Assembly (NCBI GenBank): GCA_900467745.1
Contig: UBQW01000043.1
Location: 1-64,000 of the forward strand
Reading direction: 5' to 3'
Length of the DNA: 64,000 bases
Source of the DNA: Hyphomicrobiales bacterium
GTDB lineage: Bacteria; Pseudomonadota; Alphaproteobacteria; Rhizobiales; Rhizobiaceae
Positions 34,505 to 45,053 of this stretch are shown one piece after another. The first letter of the stretch is position 1. Each line of letters begins with the position of its first letter. The notes under the pieces are model-generated. The model had not been told where the DNA came from. It did not search any database and worked only from the letters and a program-made list of their open reading frames with translations. Position numbers and translations under genes: made by a program.

Positions 34505-37105
34505 ATGACGAAATCCCGTCAGGCCGACAATTTTAGCGAACCGCTCGTGGACCGTGGAGGGCGCGCGGGAACTGCCGTGCGGATCCTGCTACTGGCGCTG
34601 GTGCTGATCGGCGTCGCCGCCGCCTTCGTGGTGTTCAAGACCTCGCTCGACAACGAGATGGTGCTCGGCGTTCTCGGCGTGCTGGCCATGGTCGGCATCT
34701 TCTTTCTGGTGTCGTCGATCATCGGCTTCATCGAGGTAATGCCGCAGCGCCAGTCCGACAGCCTTGCTCGCGCCTTTCTCAACAGCCATCCCGACGGATC
34801 GCTGATCACCGACGAGAAGGGCCGGATCGTCTACGCCAATGCCGCCTATGGCGCGCTGACCGGTGCTCGCAAGCCGACCGAGGTGCAGACGCTGGAAGCG
34901 CTTCTGTCGCGCCACCGCGAATCCAACGAGGCGCTCTACCGGCTCTCCAACGGGCTGCGCGAGGGCCGCGAGGGGCGCGAGGAGTTCCGGCTGCTGCGCG
35001 CGCTCGGGCCATCGCTGAACGGATCCGGTGCGCATTGGTACCGGCTGAAGGCGCGCATCCTGCAGAGCGAGGAGAGCGGCGGCCGGCCGCTGCATATCTG
35101 GCAGATCAGCGACATCACGTCGGAGCGCGACGACCAGGAGCGGTTCTTCAAGGAACTGCAGAACGCCATCGATTATCTCGATCACGCGCCTGCCGGCTTC
35201 TTTTCGGCGGGCCGCAAGGGCGAAATCTTCTATCTCAACGCGACGCTTGCAGAGTGGCTGGGGATCGACCTCACCAAGTTCATTCCCGGCTCGATGACAA
35301 TCGGCGACATGGTTGCCGGCGAGGGGCTGGCGCTGATCCAGTCCGTGCAGGCCGATCCCGGTCTGCAGAAGACGGTTACGCTCGATCTCGACCTGAAGAA
35401 ATCGAACGGCCAGGGCGTTCCGGTGCAGATCGTTCACAGCGTCACCTCGATGCGCGACGGTGCGCCAGGCGAAAGCCGCTCGATCGTTCTGACGCGGCGC
35501 GACAGCACGGCTGGTGACCAGTCGGCGTCGGCTGCATCGATGCGTTTCACGCGCTTCTTCAACAATACGCCGATGGCGATTGCCTCCGTCGATGGCGACG
35601 GACGCATCCTCAGGACCAATGCGCCGTTCCTGAAACTCTTTTCCGGCATCGTGTCGCGCGATGACGTCGAGAACGGCGCGCTGTTCGAGACCATCGTGCA
35701 GGATGTCGACAAGCCGAGGCTGCAGGGCGCGCTTGCCGCCGCCAAGGACCGGCAGGGCGATATTCCGCCGCTCGACTCCAAGACGCAGGCCGACGACAAC
35801 AGGCATTTCCGTTTCTACGTCAACGCCGTGATCGACCAGAGCGACGAGGCGCCTGAAGAGGCCGCGATCGTCTACGCCGTCGAGGTGACCGAGCAGAAGG
35901 CGCTCGAGGCGCAGATGGCGCAGACGCAGAAGATGAACGCGGTGGGCACGCTCGCCGGTGGTATCGCGCACGACTTCAACAATGTCCTCACCGCCATCCT
36001 GCTCTCATCCGACCACCTGCTGCTGCAGGCGCGGCCGGCCGATCCGGGTTTCGCGGATCTGATGGAAATCAAGCGCAACGCCAACCGCGCCGCCGTGCTG
36101 GTGCGCCAGCTGCTTGCGTTCTCGCGCAAGCAGACGATGCGGCCGAGCGTGCTCAATCTCACCGACGTCGTCGGCGATCTCAGAATGCTGGTCGACCGGC
36201 TGCTGTCGGGGACCAACGTCAAGCTCGATGTCGAATACGGGCGTGATCTCTGGCCTGTGAAGACCGACCTGTCGCAGTTCGAGCAGGTGCTGATCAACCT
36301 GTGCGTCAACGCACGCGATGCGATGCCGGAGGGCGGCAAGCTGACCGTGCGGACGAAGAACGCGACGGCCGCAGAGGTCGCCGCCTTCAACTACTCCTAC
36401 ATGCCGCACGAGGACATGGTTCTGGTCGAGGTGTCGGACAACGGTACCGGCATCGCGCCTGAAATCATGGACAAGATCTTCGAACCCTTCTTTACGACCA
36501 AGGAGGTGGGCAAGGGCACGGGTCTCGGGCTTGCGATGGTCTATGGCATCGTCAAGCAATCCGGCGGCTACATCCAGCCGGAATCGGAAGTCGGCAAGGG
36601 CACGACCTTCCGTGTCTTCCTGCCGCGCCATATCGTCGAGCCGGCGATCGCCGCCGAGGCCGATGCGGTCACCCCGAGCGCCGACAACGTCGTTGCCCTG
36701 TCGCAGGCCAAGCCGGAGCAGCCGGAAGACCTGACGGGATCGGCGGTCATCCTGCTCGTCGAGGACGAGGAGGCCGTGCGTCGCGGCGGCAAGCGCATGC
36801 TGGAGACGCGCGGCTACACCGTTCACGAAGCGGGATCGGGTGTCGAAGCGCTCGACATCATGGACGAGCTCGACGGCAAGGTGGATATCGTCGTCTCAGA
36901 CGTCGTCATGCCTGAAATGGACGGGCCGTCGCTGTTGCGCGAACTGCGCAAGAAATATCCGGATCTGAAGTTCATCTTCGTCTCGGGTTATGCCGAAGAC
37001 GCGTTTGCCCGCAACCTGCCGCCGGAATCCAAGTTCGGGTTCCTGCCGAAGCCGTTCTCGTTGAAGCAGCTGGCTGTGGTGGTCAAGGAGACGCTTGAGG
37101 GGTGA
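34505..37105 (+). CDS. cckA: Hybrid sensor histidine kinase CckA
   Basis: The 866-residue protein is the cell-cycle kinase/phosphatase that feeds ChpT and CtrA in alphaproteobacteria. Order: two membrane segments (about 25-45 and 54-75), PAS domains (about 90-220 and 225-450), and a HisKA domain with His489 in GGIAHDFNNVLTAIL. HATPase motifs follow (NLCVNARDAMPEGG, DNGTGIAPE, GTGLGLAMVYGIVKQSGG). The C-terminal receiver has phosphoacceptor Asp799 in VVSDVVMPEMDG. The NNVLTAIL variant and full order match CckA. A GAGGAAG site precedes the ATG. ChpT and CtrA genes are not in the window. Confidence 0.93.
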   Translation: MTKSRQADNFSEPLVDRGGRAGTAVRILLLALVLIGVAAAFVVFKTSLDNEMVLGVLGVLAMVGIFFLVSSIIGFIEVMPQRQSDSLARAFLNSHPDGSLITDEKGRIVYANAAYGALTGARKPTEVQTLEALLSRHRESNEALYRLSNGLREGREGREEFRLLRALGPSLNGSGAHWYRLKARILQSEESGGRPLHIWQISDITSERDDQERFFKELQNAIDYLDHAPAGFFSAGRKGEIFYLNATLAEWLGIDLTKFIPGSMTIGDMVAGEGLALIQSVQADPGLQKTVTLDLDLKKSNGQGVPVQIVHSVTSMRDGAPGESRSIVLTRRDSTAGDQSASAASMRFTRFFNNTPMAIASVDGDGRILRTNAPFLKLFSGIVSRDDVENGALFETIVQDVDKPRLQGALAAAKDRQGDIPPLDSKTQADDNRHFRFYVNAVIDQSDEAPEEAAIVYAVEVTEQKALEAQMAQTQKMNAVGTLAGGIAHDFNNVLTAILLSSDHLLLQARPADPGFADLMEIKRNANRAAVLVRQLLAFSRKQTMRPSVLNLTDVVGDLRMLVDRLLSGTNVKLDVEYGRDLWPVKTDLSQFEQVLINLCVNARDAMPEGGKLTVRTKNATAAEVAAFNYSYMPHEDMVLVEVSDNGTGIAPEIMDKIFEPFFTTKEVGKGTGLGLAMVYGIVKQSGGYIQPESEVGKGTTFRVFLPRHIVEPAIAAEADAVTPSADNVVALSQAKPEQPEDLTGSAVILLVEDEEAVRRGGKRMLETRGYTVHEAGSGVEALDIMDELDGKVDIVVSDVVMPEMDGPSLLRELRKKYPDLKFIFVSGYAEDAFARNLPPESKFGFLPKPFSLKQLAVVVKETLEG

Positions 37106-37163
37106 GTTTGAGCCGTTGCGGCGTTGTGCCGTAGGGGTTCTCTATATAGGGCGTGCCGTGTGA

Positions 37164-37250
37164 GCCCCCCTCTGTCCTGCCGGACATCTCCCCCACAAGG
37201 GGGGAGATTAGCTGGAGGCGACCGGTCGCTCCAATCTTGTGATTTGGCGA
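37164..37250. repeat. RIME-like intergenic palindromic element
   Basis: Two nested hairpins lie between cckA and psuG: TGTCC-TGCC-GGACA (37173-37187) and ATCTCCCCC-ACAA-GGGGGGAGAT (37186-37208). The composition (CCCCTCTG, CTCCCCCACAAGGGGGGAG) is that of Rhizobium-specific intergenic mosaic elements, which recur in rhizobial genomes. I see no second copy in this window. The right boundary is approximate. Confidence 0.65.
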
Positions 37251-37299
37251 AGGCCCCTAGACGAATGGGGCATGCCGTGGCGGCACGCCCCATCAAGTG

Positions 37300-38226
37300 T
37301 CAGGCGTTAAGCGCAACCGCGATCTCGCCGGCGAGGCGGGCGTTGTTCTCCACCAGTGCGATATTGGTCTTCAGGCTCTGGCCGTCGGTGAGGTCAAAGA
37401 TGGTGCTCAGCAGGTATGGCGTGACCGCCTTGCCGGAGATTTCGTCGCGCTCGGCGCTGTCGAGCGCGCGCTGGATGTAGATTTCCATCTCTTCGGCCGG
37501 GATCTCGTCGGCTTCAGGCACCGGATTGGCGATCAGCATGCCGCCGTCGATGCCGAGCTGTTCGCGCACCGTCTGGAAATTGGCGATGGCGGCCGGGCTG
37601 TTCAGCGTCAGCGGGCTGCGCAGGCCGGAGGAGCGCGACCAGAAGGCTGGGAATTCTTCGCTCTCGTAGGTGACAACAGGAACGCCTGATGTTTCCAGCA
37701 CTTCCAGCGTCTTCGGAACGTCGAGGATCGCCTTGGCGCCGGCGCAGACGACGATGACGCCGGTGCGGCCGAGTTCTTCGAGGTCGGCGGAGATGTCGAA
37801 GCTCTCTTCCGCACCGCGATGCACGCCGCCGATGCCGCCAGTCGCGAAGACCTTGATGCCGGCGCGTTCCGCCGCGATCATCGTGGCGGCGACGGTGGTG
37901 GCGCCGTGGCGGCGCTCGGCGATCGCGAAGGCGAGGTCGGCGCGCGAGACTTTCAGCACATCCTTGGCCTTGGCGAGCTGCTCGAGCTCTTCGGCTTCGA
38001 GCCCGATGTGGAGCGTGCCGTGGATGACGGCGATGGTGGCGGGGACGGCGCCCTGCTCACGGATGATCGATTCGACGCTGCGGGCCATCTCGATATTCCC
38101 GGGGTAGGGCATGCCGTGGGTGATGATCGTCGATTCGAGCGCCACGATCGGCGCGCCACGCTGCTTGGCGCTCGCCACTTCCTTGGAGTAGGTGATCGGC
38201 AGCTTGGAGGAGAGAGTGTTCGTCAT
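37300..38226 (-). CDS. psuG: Pseudouridine-5'-phosphate glycosidase
   Basis: The 308-residue PsuG splits pseudouridine 5'-phosphate into uracil and ribose 5-phosphate. Family signatures are VALESTIITHGMPYPGN near the N-terminus, GTLHIGL, KVSRADLAFAI, KVFATGGIGGVHRGAE and TPYLLSTIFDLTDGQSL. It lies 28 bp downstream of the PfkB-family kinase, which makes the substrate. I took the ATG at 38226 because GGAAGA precedes it; an ATG at 38238 is possible. Confidence 0.95.
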   Translation of the reverse strand: MTNTLSSKLPITYSKEVASAKQRGAPIVALESTIITHGMPYPGNIEMARSVESIIREQGAVPATIAVIHGTLHIGLEAEELEQLAKAKDVLKVSRADLAFAIAERRHGATTVAATMIAAERAGIKVFATGGIGGVHRGAEESFDISADLEELGRTGVIVVCAGAKAILDVPKTLEVLETSGVPVVTYESEEFPAFWSRSSGLRSPLTLNSPAAIANFQTVREQLGIDGGMLIANPVPEADEIPAEEMEIYIQRALDSAERDEISGKAVTPYLLSTIFDLTDGQSLKTNIALVENNARLAGEIAVALNA

Positions 38227-38254
38227 CGGATCTTCCATTTCGTCTGATTGGGTT

Positions 38255-39199
38255 TCAATGCAGAATTCTCGCCGGCGGGACAAGAGCAAGAGCCTGTTTT
38301 AGGAGATCGGCGGATAGATTTTCATTGACCGCATTGGGCGACTGGACGGTCAGCGCCGCGGCAGCAGCACCCTCGCGGATGGCCTCGCTCATCGGCAAAC
38401 CGCGCAAAAGTGCTGCGATAACGCCCGAAGCGAGGGAATCGCCGGCGCCGGTCACGTCGGACACATGCTCGACATTGGCCGGCTGAAGCGCTGCCACGTG
38501 ACCTGCGGAAAAGGCGATCAGCTCGCGCTGTCCCCGGGTGACGACACCGCCCCTGAGGCCGATGTCGCCGAGCAGTGACGGCCAATGGACGGGGTTTTCC
38601 GGCCGCTCGCCGGTCAGCGCGGTGGCCTCGGCTTCGTTGAGGAAGAGATAGTCGATCCCCTGCATGCAGGCCTTCAGCTTCACCGCCTTTGCCGGCGAGA
38701 TGGCGATCGCCGCGACCGGCTTGCCGAGCGCCTTGGCGCGCGCGGTGATCGAAACCAGCGTCTCCTCCGGCAGGTTGGCATCGAAGAGGATCATGTCGGT
38801 TGCCGAAAACGCGTCGCGCACCGAGCGGATCGACAGGCGGCGCGGCACGAACATGCGGTAGAGATCCATGTCGGCCAGCGCGATCACCAGATTGCCGTCG
38901 CGCTCGATGATCGCGGTATAACTCGGCGTCTTGCGGTCGAGAAAGATGAAGGGGCGATCGTTGACGCCGGCGAGATCGGCGGCTTCGCTCACCATCTCTC
39001 CGGTCGGGTCGCCGCCGCGCGGCGAGATCATGGTGACGTCGAAGCCGAGGCGGGCGAGGTTGCGGGCTGCGTTGAAGCCGCCGCCGCCGGCTTCCTCGAA
39101 CCAGGAGCCGGGGTTGCTGGCGCCATCCGCCGTGGCGCCCGATATGCGGCCGCGGCGATCGACATGGGCGCCGCCAAGCACGAGAATCTTCTTGCTCAT
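38255..39199 (-). CDS. psuK: PfkB-family carbohydrate kinase, probable pseudouridine kinase
   Basis: This 314-residue ribokinase-fold enzyme has the N-terminal EAGGGGFNAARNLARLG motif and the C-terminal anion-hole/catalytic motif DVTGAGDSLASG. Position directly upstream of psuG makes pseudouridine the likely substrate, since PsuK-PsuG act in series. Specificity is inferred from context. The C-terminal lid helix is complete. Confidence 0.9.
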   Translation of the reverse strand: MSKKILVLGGAHVDRRGRISGATADGASNPGSWFEEAGGGGFNAARNLARLGFDVTMISPRGGDPTGEMVSEAADLAGVNDRPFIFLDRKTPSYTAIIERDGNLVIALADMDLYRMFVPRRLSIRSVRDAFSATDMILFDANLPEETLVSITARAKALGKPVAAIAISPAKAVKLKACMQGIDYLFLNEAEATALTGERPENPVHWPSLLGDIGLRGGVVTRGQRELIAFSAGHVAALQPANVEHVSDVTGAGDSLASGVIAALLRGLPMSEAIREGAAAAALTVQSPNAVNENLSADLLKQALALVPPARILH

Positions 39200-39286
39200 C
39201 TCATCGCTCCGAAATGCCGTCTTGGCCGAATCGTGAGGCCTGCGGAAGCGCGGTCAGCCGTCGTCCAGGTGCTGTAAGCTCTTGCT

Positions 39287-39303
39287 TTGCATGGATAAAA
39301 CAA
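39287..39303. promoter_or_regulatory. TTG-N11-CAA operator upstream of recA
   Basis: TTGCATGGATAAAACAA fits exactly TTG-N11-CAA, the operator form described for Rhizobium etli recA. It lies 137 bp upstream of the recA start codon. Confidence 0.5.
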
Positions 39304-39365
39304 ATGTAGAACACAGGCCGTTTTACCTCTTTCTTTCAATGCTTTGAACGGCACTTGCGTTATGA

Positions 39366-39380
39366 GAACAAATGCGGTAC
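39366..39380. promoter_or_regulatory. LexA (SOS) box upstream of recA
   Basis: GAACAAATGCGGTAC is a GAAC-N7-GAAC-type site with one mismatch in the second half. Over 18 bases it shares 14 with the uvrA-ssb box (GAACAAAT...ACAAA). It lies about 60-74 bp upstream of the recA ATG, a good operator position. Confidence 0.65.
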
Positions 39381-39439
39381 AAAATCGACATCGGCGGCGA
39401 CATTGCTTGAGCGGCTTCAATAACCTAAAGGTGGATCGA

Positions 39440-40516
<1,077 letters not shown>

Positions 40517-40545
40517 GCCTCGATCCACTACTGCATAGTTCAAAG

Positions 40546-40585
40546 CCGGCTGCATTCCTTGATCAGAATGCAGCCGGTTTTGTTT
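40546..40585 (+). terminator. recA: Rho-independent terminator of recA
   Basis: CCGGCTGCATTC and GAATGCAGCCGG form a perfect 12-bp stem around CTTGATCA and are followed by TTTTGTTT. It begins 30 bases after the recA stop codon. Confidence 0.92.
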
Positions 40586-40672
40586 GTCTGCTGGACAGTG
40601 GTTAACGTCAGCGATAAAAGCCACTGAATTTTTAAGATTTGACCTGCCTTGGGCAGCACTGAAGGGCATAGC

Positions 40673-43333
40673 ATGAGCGGTGTGAACGAAATCCGGTCGA
40701 CCTTCCTCGACTACTTCAAGAAGAACGGCCACGAGATCGTTTCATCGAGCCCGCTGGTGCCGCGTAACGACCCGACGCTGATGTTCACGAACGCCGGCAT
40801 GGTGCAGTTCAAGAACGTTTTCACCGGTCTCGAGCAGCGCCCCTACAAGACGGCGTCGACCGCGCAGAAGTGCGTGCGCGCCGGCGGCAAGCATAACGAC
40901 CTCGACAATGTCGGCTATACTGCGCGCCACCATACCTTCTTCGAAATGCTCGGCAATTTCTCCTTCGGCGATTACTTCAAGGAGCAGGCGATCGAGCATG
41001 CCTGGACGCTGATCACCAAGGAATTCGGCATCGACGCCAAGCGTCTGCTGGTCACCGTCTATCACACCGACGACGAAGCCTTTAACCTCTGGAAGAAGAT
41101 CGCGGGCCTCTCCGACGACAAGATCATCCGCATCCCGACCAGCGACAATTTCTGGGCGATGGGTGACACCGGCCCCTGCGGTCCCTGTTCCGAGATCTTC
41201 TACGATCACGGCGATCACATCTGGGGCGGCCCTCCCGGCTCGCCGGAAGAGGATGGCGATCGCTTCATCGAGATCTGGAACCTCGTCTTCATGCAGTACG
41301 AGCAGATCACCAAGGAAGAGCGCGTCGACCTGCCGCGTCCGTCGATCGATACCGGCATGGGTCTCGAACGTATCGCAGCTCTGCTGCAGGGCAAGCACGA
41401 CAACTACGACATCGACCTCTTCCGCGCGCTGATCTCGGCGTCCGAGGAAGCAACCGGCGTGAAGGCCGAGGGTGAGCAGCGCGCCAGCCATCGCGTCATC
41501 GCCGATCACCTGCGTTCGTCCGCCTTCCTGATCGCCGACGGCGTCCTGCCGTCCGCCGAAGGCCGTGGCTATGTTCTTCGCCGCATCATGCGCCGCGCCA
41601 TGCGCCATGCCGAACTGCTCGGCGCGCGCGAGCCGCTGATGTGGAAGCTGCTCCCGGCCCTGATCCAGCAGATGGGCCGCGCCTATCCGGAATTGGTGCG
41701 CGCCGAAGCCTTGATCACCGAGACGCTGAAGCTCGAAGAGACCAAGTTCCGCACGACGCTGAAGCGCGGCCTGTCGCTTCTGTCGGATGCCACGACCACG
41801 CTCGGCAAGGGCGACATGCTCGACGGCGAGACCGCCTTCAAGCTCTATGACACCTACGGCTTCCCGCTCGACCTGACGCAGGACGCGCTGCGCGCCCGCG
41901 AAATCAACGTCGATCTCGCCGGCTTTACCGATGCCATGGAGCGCCAGAAGGCCGAGGCGCGCTCGCATTGGGCAGGCTCCGGCGACAAGGCGACCGAAGC
42001 GATCTGGTTCGAGCTGCGCGACAAGCATGGCGCCACCGAGTTCCTCGGCTATGACACCGAGACGGCCGAAGGCGTGGTCCAGGCGATCGTCAAGGATGGT
42101 GCCTCTGTCTCCGAAGCAGCCAAGGGCGACAAGGTGCAGATCGTGGTCAACCAGACGCCGTTCTACGGTGAATCCGGTGGCCAGATGGGCGATGCCGGCA
42201 TCATTTCGTCCGATAACGCCAAGATCGAGATCACCGATACGCAAAAGCGCGGCGAGGGCCTGTTCGTTCACACGGGCACCGTCGTCGAAGGCTCGGTCAA
42301 GGCAGGCGATGCCGTGGCATTGACCGTCGACCACGCTCGTCGCTCGCATATCCGCGCCAACCACTCGGCGACCCACCTGCTGCACGAGGCGCTGCGCGAA
42401 GTGCTCGGCACCCATGTTGCTCAGAAAGGCTCGCTGGTCACGCCGGATCGCCTTCGCTTCGACGTCTCGCATCCGAAGCCGATGACGGCGGAAGAGCTCA
42501 AGGTGGTCGAGGATATGGCCAACGAGATCATTCTGCAGAATTCGCCGGTCACGACCCGCCTGATGAGCGTCGACGACGCCCGCGCCGAGGGCGCCATGGC
42601 GCTGTTCGGCGAGAAATACGGCGATGAGGTTCGCGTCGTCTCCATGGGCCAGGGGCTGCATGGGGCGAAGACGGGCAAGCCTTACTCGATCGAACTTTGC
42701 GGCGGCACGCATGTGTCCGCGACCGGTGACATCGGTCTCGTGCGCATTCTCGGCGACAGCGCCGTCAGCTCCGGCGTTCGCCGTCTGGAAGCCGTCACCG
42801 GCGAAGCAGCTCGTGCCTATCTCGCCGAGCAGGACGAGCGCGTGAAGGCGCTGGCGACCTCGCTGAAGGTACAGCCGGCCGACGTGCTGACGCGCGTCGA
42901 AGCGCTGATGGACGAGCGCCGCAAGCTTGAGAAGGAACTGGCGGATGCCAAGCGCAAGCTCGCCATGGGTGGCGGGCAGGGCGCTTCGGAAGAGGCCGTG
43001 CGCGATATCGGCGGCGTCAAGTTCCTCGGCAAGGCCATATCCGGCGTCGATCCGAAGGACCTGAAGGGTCTCGCCGACGACGGCAAGGCAAGCCTCGGCT
43101 CCGGCGTCGTGACGCTGATCGGCGTCTCCGATGACGGCAAGGCCAGCGCCGTGGTCGCGGTCACCGCTGATCTCGTTGGTCGCTTCAGCGCCGTCGATCT
43201 GGTGCGCATCGCCTCTGCCGCTCTCGGCGGCAAGGGCGGCGGCGGCCGTCCCGACATGGCGCAGGCCGGCGGTCCGGATGGATCGAAGGCCGACGAGGCG
43301 CTCGAGGCCGTGGCGGCTGCCCTGGCTGGCTGA
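40673..43333 (+). CDS. alaS: Alanyl-tRNA synthetase
   Basis: The 886-residue AlaRS opens with NEIRSTFLDYFKKNGHEIV, and the class II core motifs TNAGMVQFK and CVRAGGKHNDLDNVG follow. The editing domain has HSATHLLHEAL (HxxxH) and CGGTHV, which together bind zinc. The C-terminal oligomerisation (C-Ala) part ends with a Gly-rich GGKGGGGRPDMAQAGG, typical for the family. The ATG at 40673 fits the family start and has a GAAGGG site; an upstream TTG would add eight residues. Confidence 0.98.
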   Translation: MSGVNEIRSTFLDYFKKNGHEIVSSSPLVPRNDPTLMFTNAGMVQFKNVFTGLEQRPYKTASTAQKCVRAGGKHNDLDNVGYTARHHTFFEMLGNFSFGDYFKEQAIEHAWTLITKEFGIDAKRLLVTVYHTDDEAFNLWKKIAGLSDDKIIRIPTSDNFWAMGDTGPCGPCSEIFYDHGDHIWGGPPGSPEEDGDRFIEIWNLVFMQYEQITKEERVDLPRPSIDTGMGLERIAALLQGKHDNYDIDLFRALISASEEATGVKAEGEQRASHRVIADHLRSSAFLIADGVLPSAEGRGYVLRRIMRRAMRHAELLGAREPLMWKLLPALIQQMGRAYPELVRAEALITETLKLEETKFRTTLKRGLSLLSDATTTLGKGDMLDGETAFKLYDTYGFPLDLTQDALRAREINVDLAGFTDAMERQKAEARSHWAGSGDKATEAIWFELRDKHGATEFLGYDTETAEGVVQAIVKDGASVSEAAKGDKVQIVVNQTPFYGESGGQMGDAGIISSDNAKIEITDTQKRGEGLFVHTGTVVEGSVKAGDAVALTVDHARRSHIRANHSATHLLHEALREVLGTHVAQKGSLVTPDRLRFDVSHPKPMTAEELKVVEDMANEIILQNSPVTTRLMSVDDARAEGAMALFGEKYGDEVRVVSMGQGLHGAKTGKPYSIELCGGTHVSATGDIGLVRILGDSAVSSGVRRLEAVTGEAARAYLAEQDERVKALATSLKVQPADVLTRVEALMDERRKLEKELADAKRKLAMGGGQGASEEAVRDIGGVKFLGKAISGVDPKDLKGLADDGKASLGSGVVTLIGVSDDGKASAVVAVTADLVGRFSAVDLVRIASAALGGKGGGGRPDMAQAGGPDGSKADEALEAVAAALAG

Positions 43334-43358
43334 TTGGCTTGTTCCTGATTGAATTGCG

Positions 43359-43389
43359 AAAGGCGGGTGCTTCGAGCGCCCGCCTTTTT
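43359..43389 (+). terminator. alaS: Rho-independent terminator of alaS
   Basis: AAAGGCGGG-T-GC and GC-G-CCCGCCTTT pair around TTCGA and are followed by a T-run. It lies about 26 bases after the alaS stop codon. Confidence 0.88.
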
Positions 43390-43470
43390 CTTTTGCAACG
43401 GCAACTCAGCAGGATTTGTCAAATCGCGTTATGTTTGTCTGCAGCCGGTCAACTGGCATGAGGTTTCGAC

Positions 43471-44322
43471 ATGAACGGCACCACGGCATGGGCACTCTAT
43501 GAAAGCCGCCTGAGGCGGGTTTCTGCTTATATCCATGATCATCTCGATGAAGAGCTGGATATGGACAAGCTCGCTGAGATCGCCTGCATGTCGAGCTATC
43601 ACTGGCACCGGATCTATCGCGCGGTTCATGGAGAGACGCTGGCGGCGACCGTCAAGCGGCTGAGATTGCATCGCGCGGCGGGCGACATCGTCCGTTCGGA
43701 TCTCGGTATCGGGGAAATTGCCAGGCGATCCGGCTATCCCAACCTCCAGTCTTTCAACCGCATTTTCAAATCGGTCTACGGCATGCCGCCGGCCCGTTAT
43801 CGGAAAGAGGGAAGCCACACGGAGTTCCAACCCTCACCTAACGGAAGGACCAAAGCCATGTTCAACGTTACCTTACGGAAGATCGAGCCGATCGCGCTTG
43901 TCGGCGTGCGCCACAAGGGCTCGTATATGCAAATCAGCAAGGCGTTCGAGGTTCTTTTCGGCACGCTCCACGCGCGCGGGCTGGTCAGGCCCGATATGCG
44001 GATGATCGGCGTCTATTTCGACGATCCCGATCTCGTGCCGGCCGAAGAGCTTCGCTCCATCGCCTGCGTCTCGGTCCAAGGCGAGATGGCGGTCGAAGCG
44101 CCGTTCGAACCCATCACGCTCGAGGGCGGGGAGTATGCGGTGCTCAGCCACAAGGGACCCTATGCCGATATGCACAAGGCCTATCAGTGGCTGTTCTCTG
44201 AATGGCTGCCGACCTCGGGCCGGCAGCTGCGCGACGGGTTGATGTTTGAGGACTATCTCAACAATCCGCGCGACGTGCCGCCGACGGAACTCGTGACCGA
44301 GATCTACATGCCCCTTGTCTGA
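43471..44322 (+). CDS. AraC-family transcriptional regulator with GyrI-like ligand domain
   Basis: The 283-residue regulator has an N-terminal AraC double HTH (about 14-112; DKLAEIACMSSYHWHRIYRA, then IGEIARRSGYPNLQSFNRIF, then GMPPARYRK). A C-terminal GyrI-like/SOUL-type effector domain follows (about 130-283; VGVRHKGSYMQISKAFEVLF). This order is that of the Rob/TetD-like and YdeE-fused regulators that sense small hydrophobic or cationic compounds. Its targets are unknown. It converges on the GST gene with six bases between stops. Confidence 0.9.
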   Translation: MNGTTAWALYESRLRRVSAYIHDHLDEELDMDKLAEIACMSSYHWHRIYRAVHGETLAATVKRLRLHRAAGDIVRSDLGIGEIARRSGYPNLQSFNRIFKSVYGMPPARYRKEGSHTEFQPSPNGRTKAMFNVTLRKIEPIALVGVRHKGSYMQISKAFEVLFGTLHARGLVRPDMRMIGVYFDDPDLVPAEELRSIACVSVQGEMAVEAPFEPITLEGGEYAVLSHKGPYADMHKAYQWLFSEWLPTSGRQLRDGLMFEDYLNNPRDVPPTELVTEIYMPLV

Positions 44323-44328
44323 GCGTGG

Positions 44329-44958
44329 TCAGGCGCTCTTCTGCAGCGCCTTGGTGGCTTCGTCATCGATCATGTTCGCCCTCTTATAGGCGGCGCGGTC
44401 GGTGACGCGGGCGACGTAATCGGCAAAGGCCTGGCGCTTCTCGAAGGTGCCGAAGCCGAGGCCCCAGCCGACATGCGACCCGACATAGACGTCGGCCGCC
44501 GTGAAGCGGTTTCCGGCGATATAGGGCGATGCGCTGACGGCCTTTTCGAGCGTGTCCATCACGTCAGCATAGCTGCCATAGCCCGCCATCCGGCTCTTGT
44601 CGGCCGGCGTATGAAAGCCGAGCGCGCGGTTGGTGGTGGCTGCTTCCAGCGGACCGGCGGCGAAGAACATCCAGCGATAATAGCTGCCGCGCTCTTCGGC
44701 CGTCGGAGCAAGGCCCGCTTCCGGAAAGGTTTCCGCCAGATAGGCGCAGATGGCGGCGCATTCGGTGACGACAGTCTTGCCGTGACGGATCGCCGGCACT
44801 TTGCCCATCGGGTTGATCGCAAGATAATCCGGCGCCTTCATGCTGCTTTCGAAACCAAGGATCTCGGTCGTGTAGGGTGCGCCGGTTTCCTCCAGCATCC
44901 AGCGGGCGATCCGTCCGCGTGACATCGGATTGGTGTAGAAGATCAATTCGTCGGCCAT
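44329..44958 (-). CDS. Glutathione S-transferase
   Basis: The 209-residue GST has an N-terminal thioredoxin-fold GSH domain: FYTNPMSRGRIARWMLEETG, then INPMGKVPAI with the cis-Pro, then VVTECAAICAYLAETFP. An all-helical C-terminal domain follows. The Ser/Arg-rich first helix suggests a beta- or theta-like class, but class and substrate cannot be fixed from sequence. GGAGAA precedes the ATG. A GNAT gene lies 95 bp upstream on the same strand. Confidence 0.9.
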   Translation of the reverse strand: MADELIFYTNPMSRGRIARWMLEETGAPYTTEILGFESSMKAPDYLAINPMGKVPAIRHGKTVVTECAAICAYLAETFPEAGLAPTAEERGSYYRWMFFAAGPLEAATTNRALGFHTPADKSRMAGYGSYADVMDTLEKAVSASPYIAGNRFTAADVYVGSHVGWGLGFGTFEKRQAFADYVARVTDRAAYKRANMIDDEATKALQKSA

Positions 44959-45053
44959 GGTGTTCTCCTCGTTTTTTACATAACTGGCGCGGGTCAGCGG
45001 CGAGGCAACGTCTATGGCATGGCGATGTCAGATTTTGGCAGTAGCGGCGCCGG

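Noticed and set aside
37164..37250. RIME-like palindromes as an attachment site or IS end
   Set aside because: There is no transposase or integrase nearby and no target-site duplication; composition fits a known rhizobial intergenic repeat.
40600..40606. Single TTAAC upstream of alaS as a CtrA site
   Set aside because: It has no partner TTAA at N7 spacing; one pentamer is expected by chance in a window of this size.
40742..42712. A 656-codon minus-strand frame opposite alaS
   Set aside because: It is antisense to a highly conserved synthetase, with no ribosome-binding site or recognisable domain.
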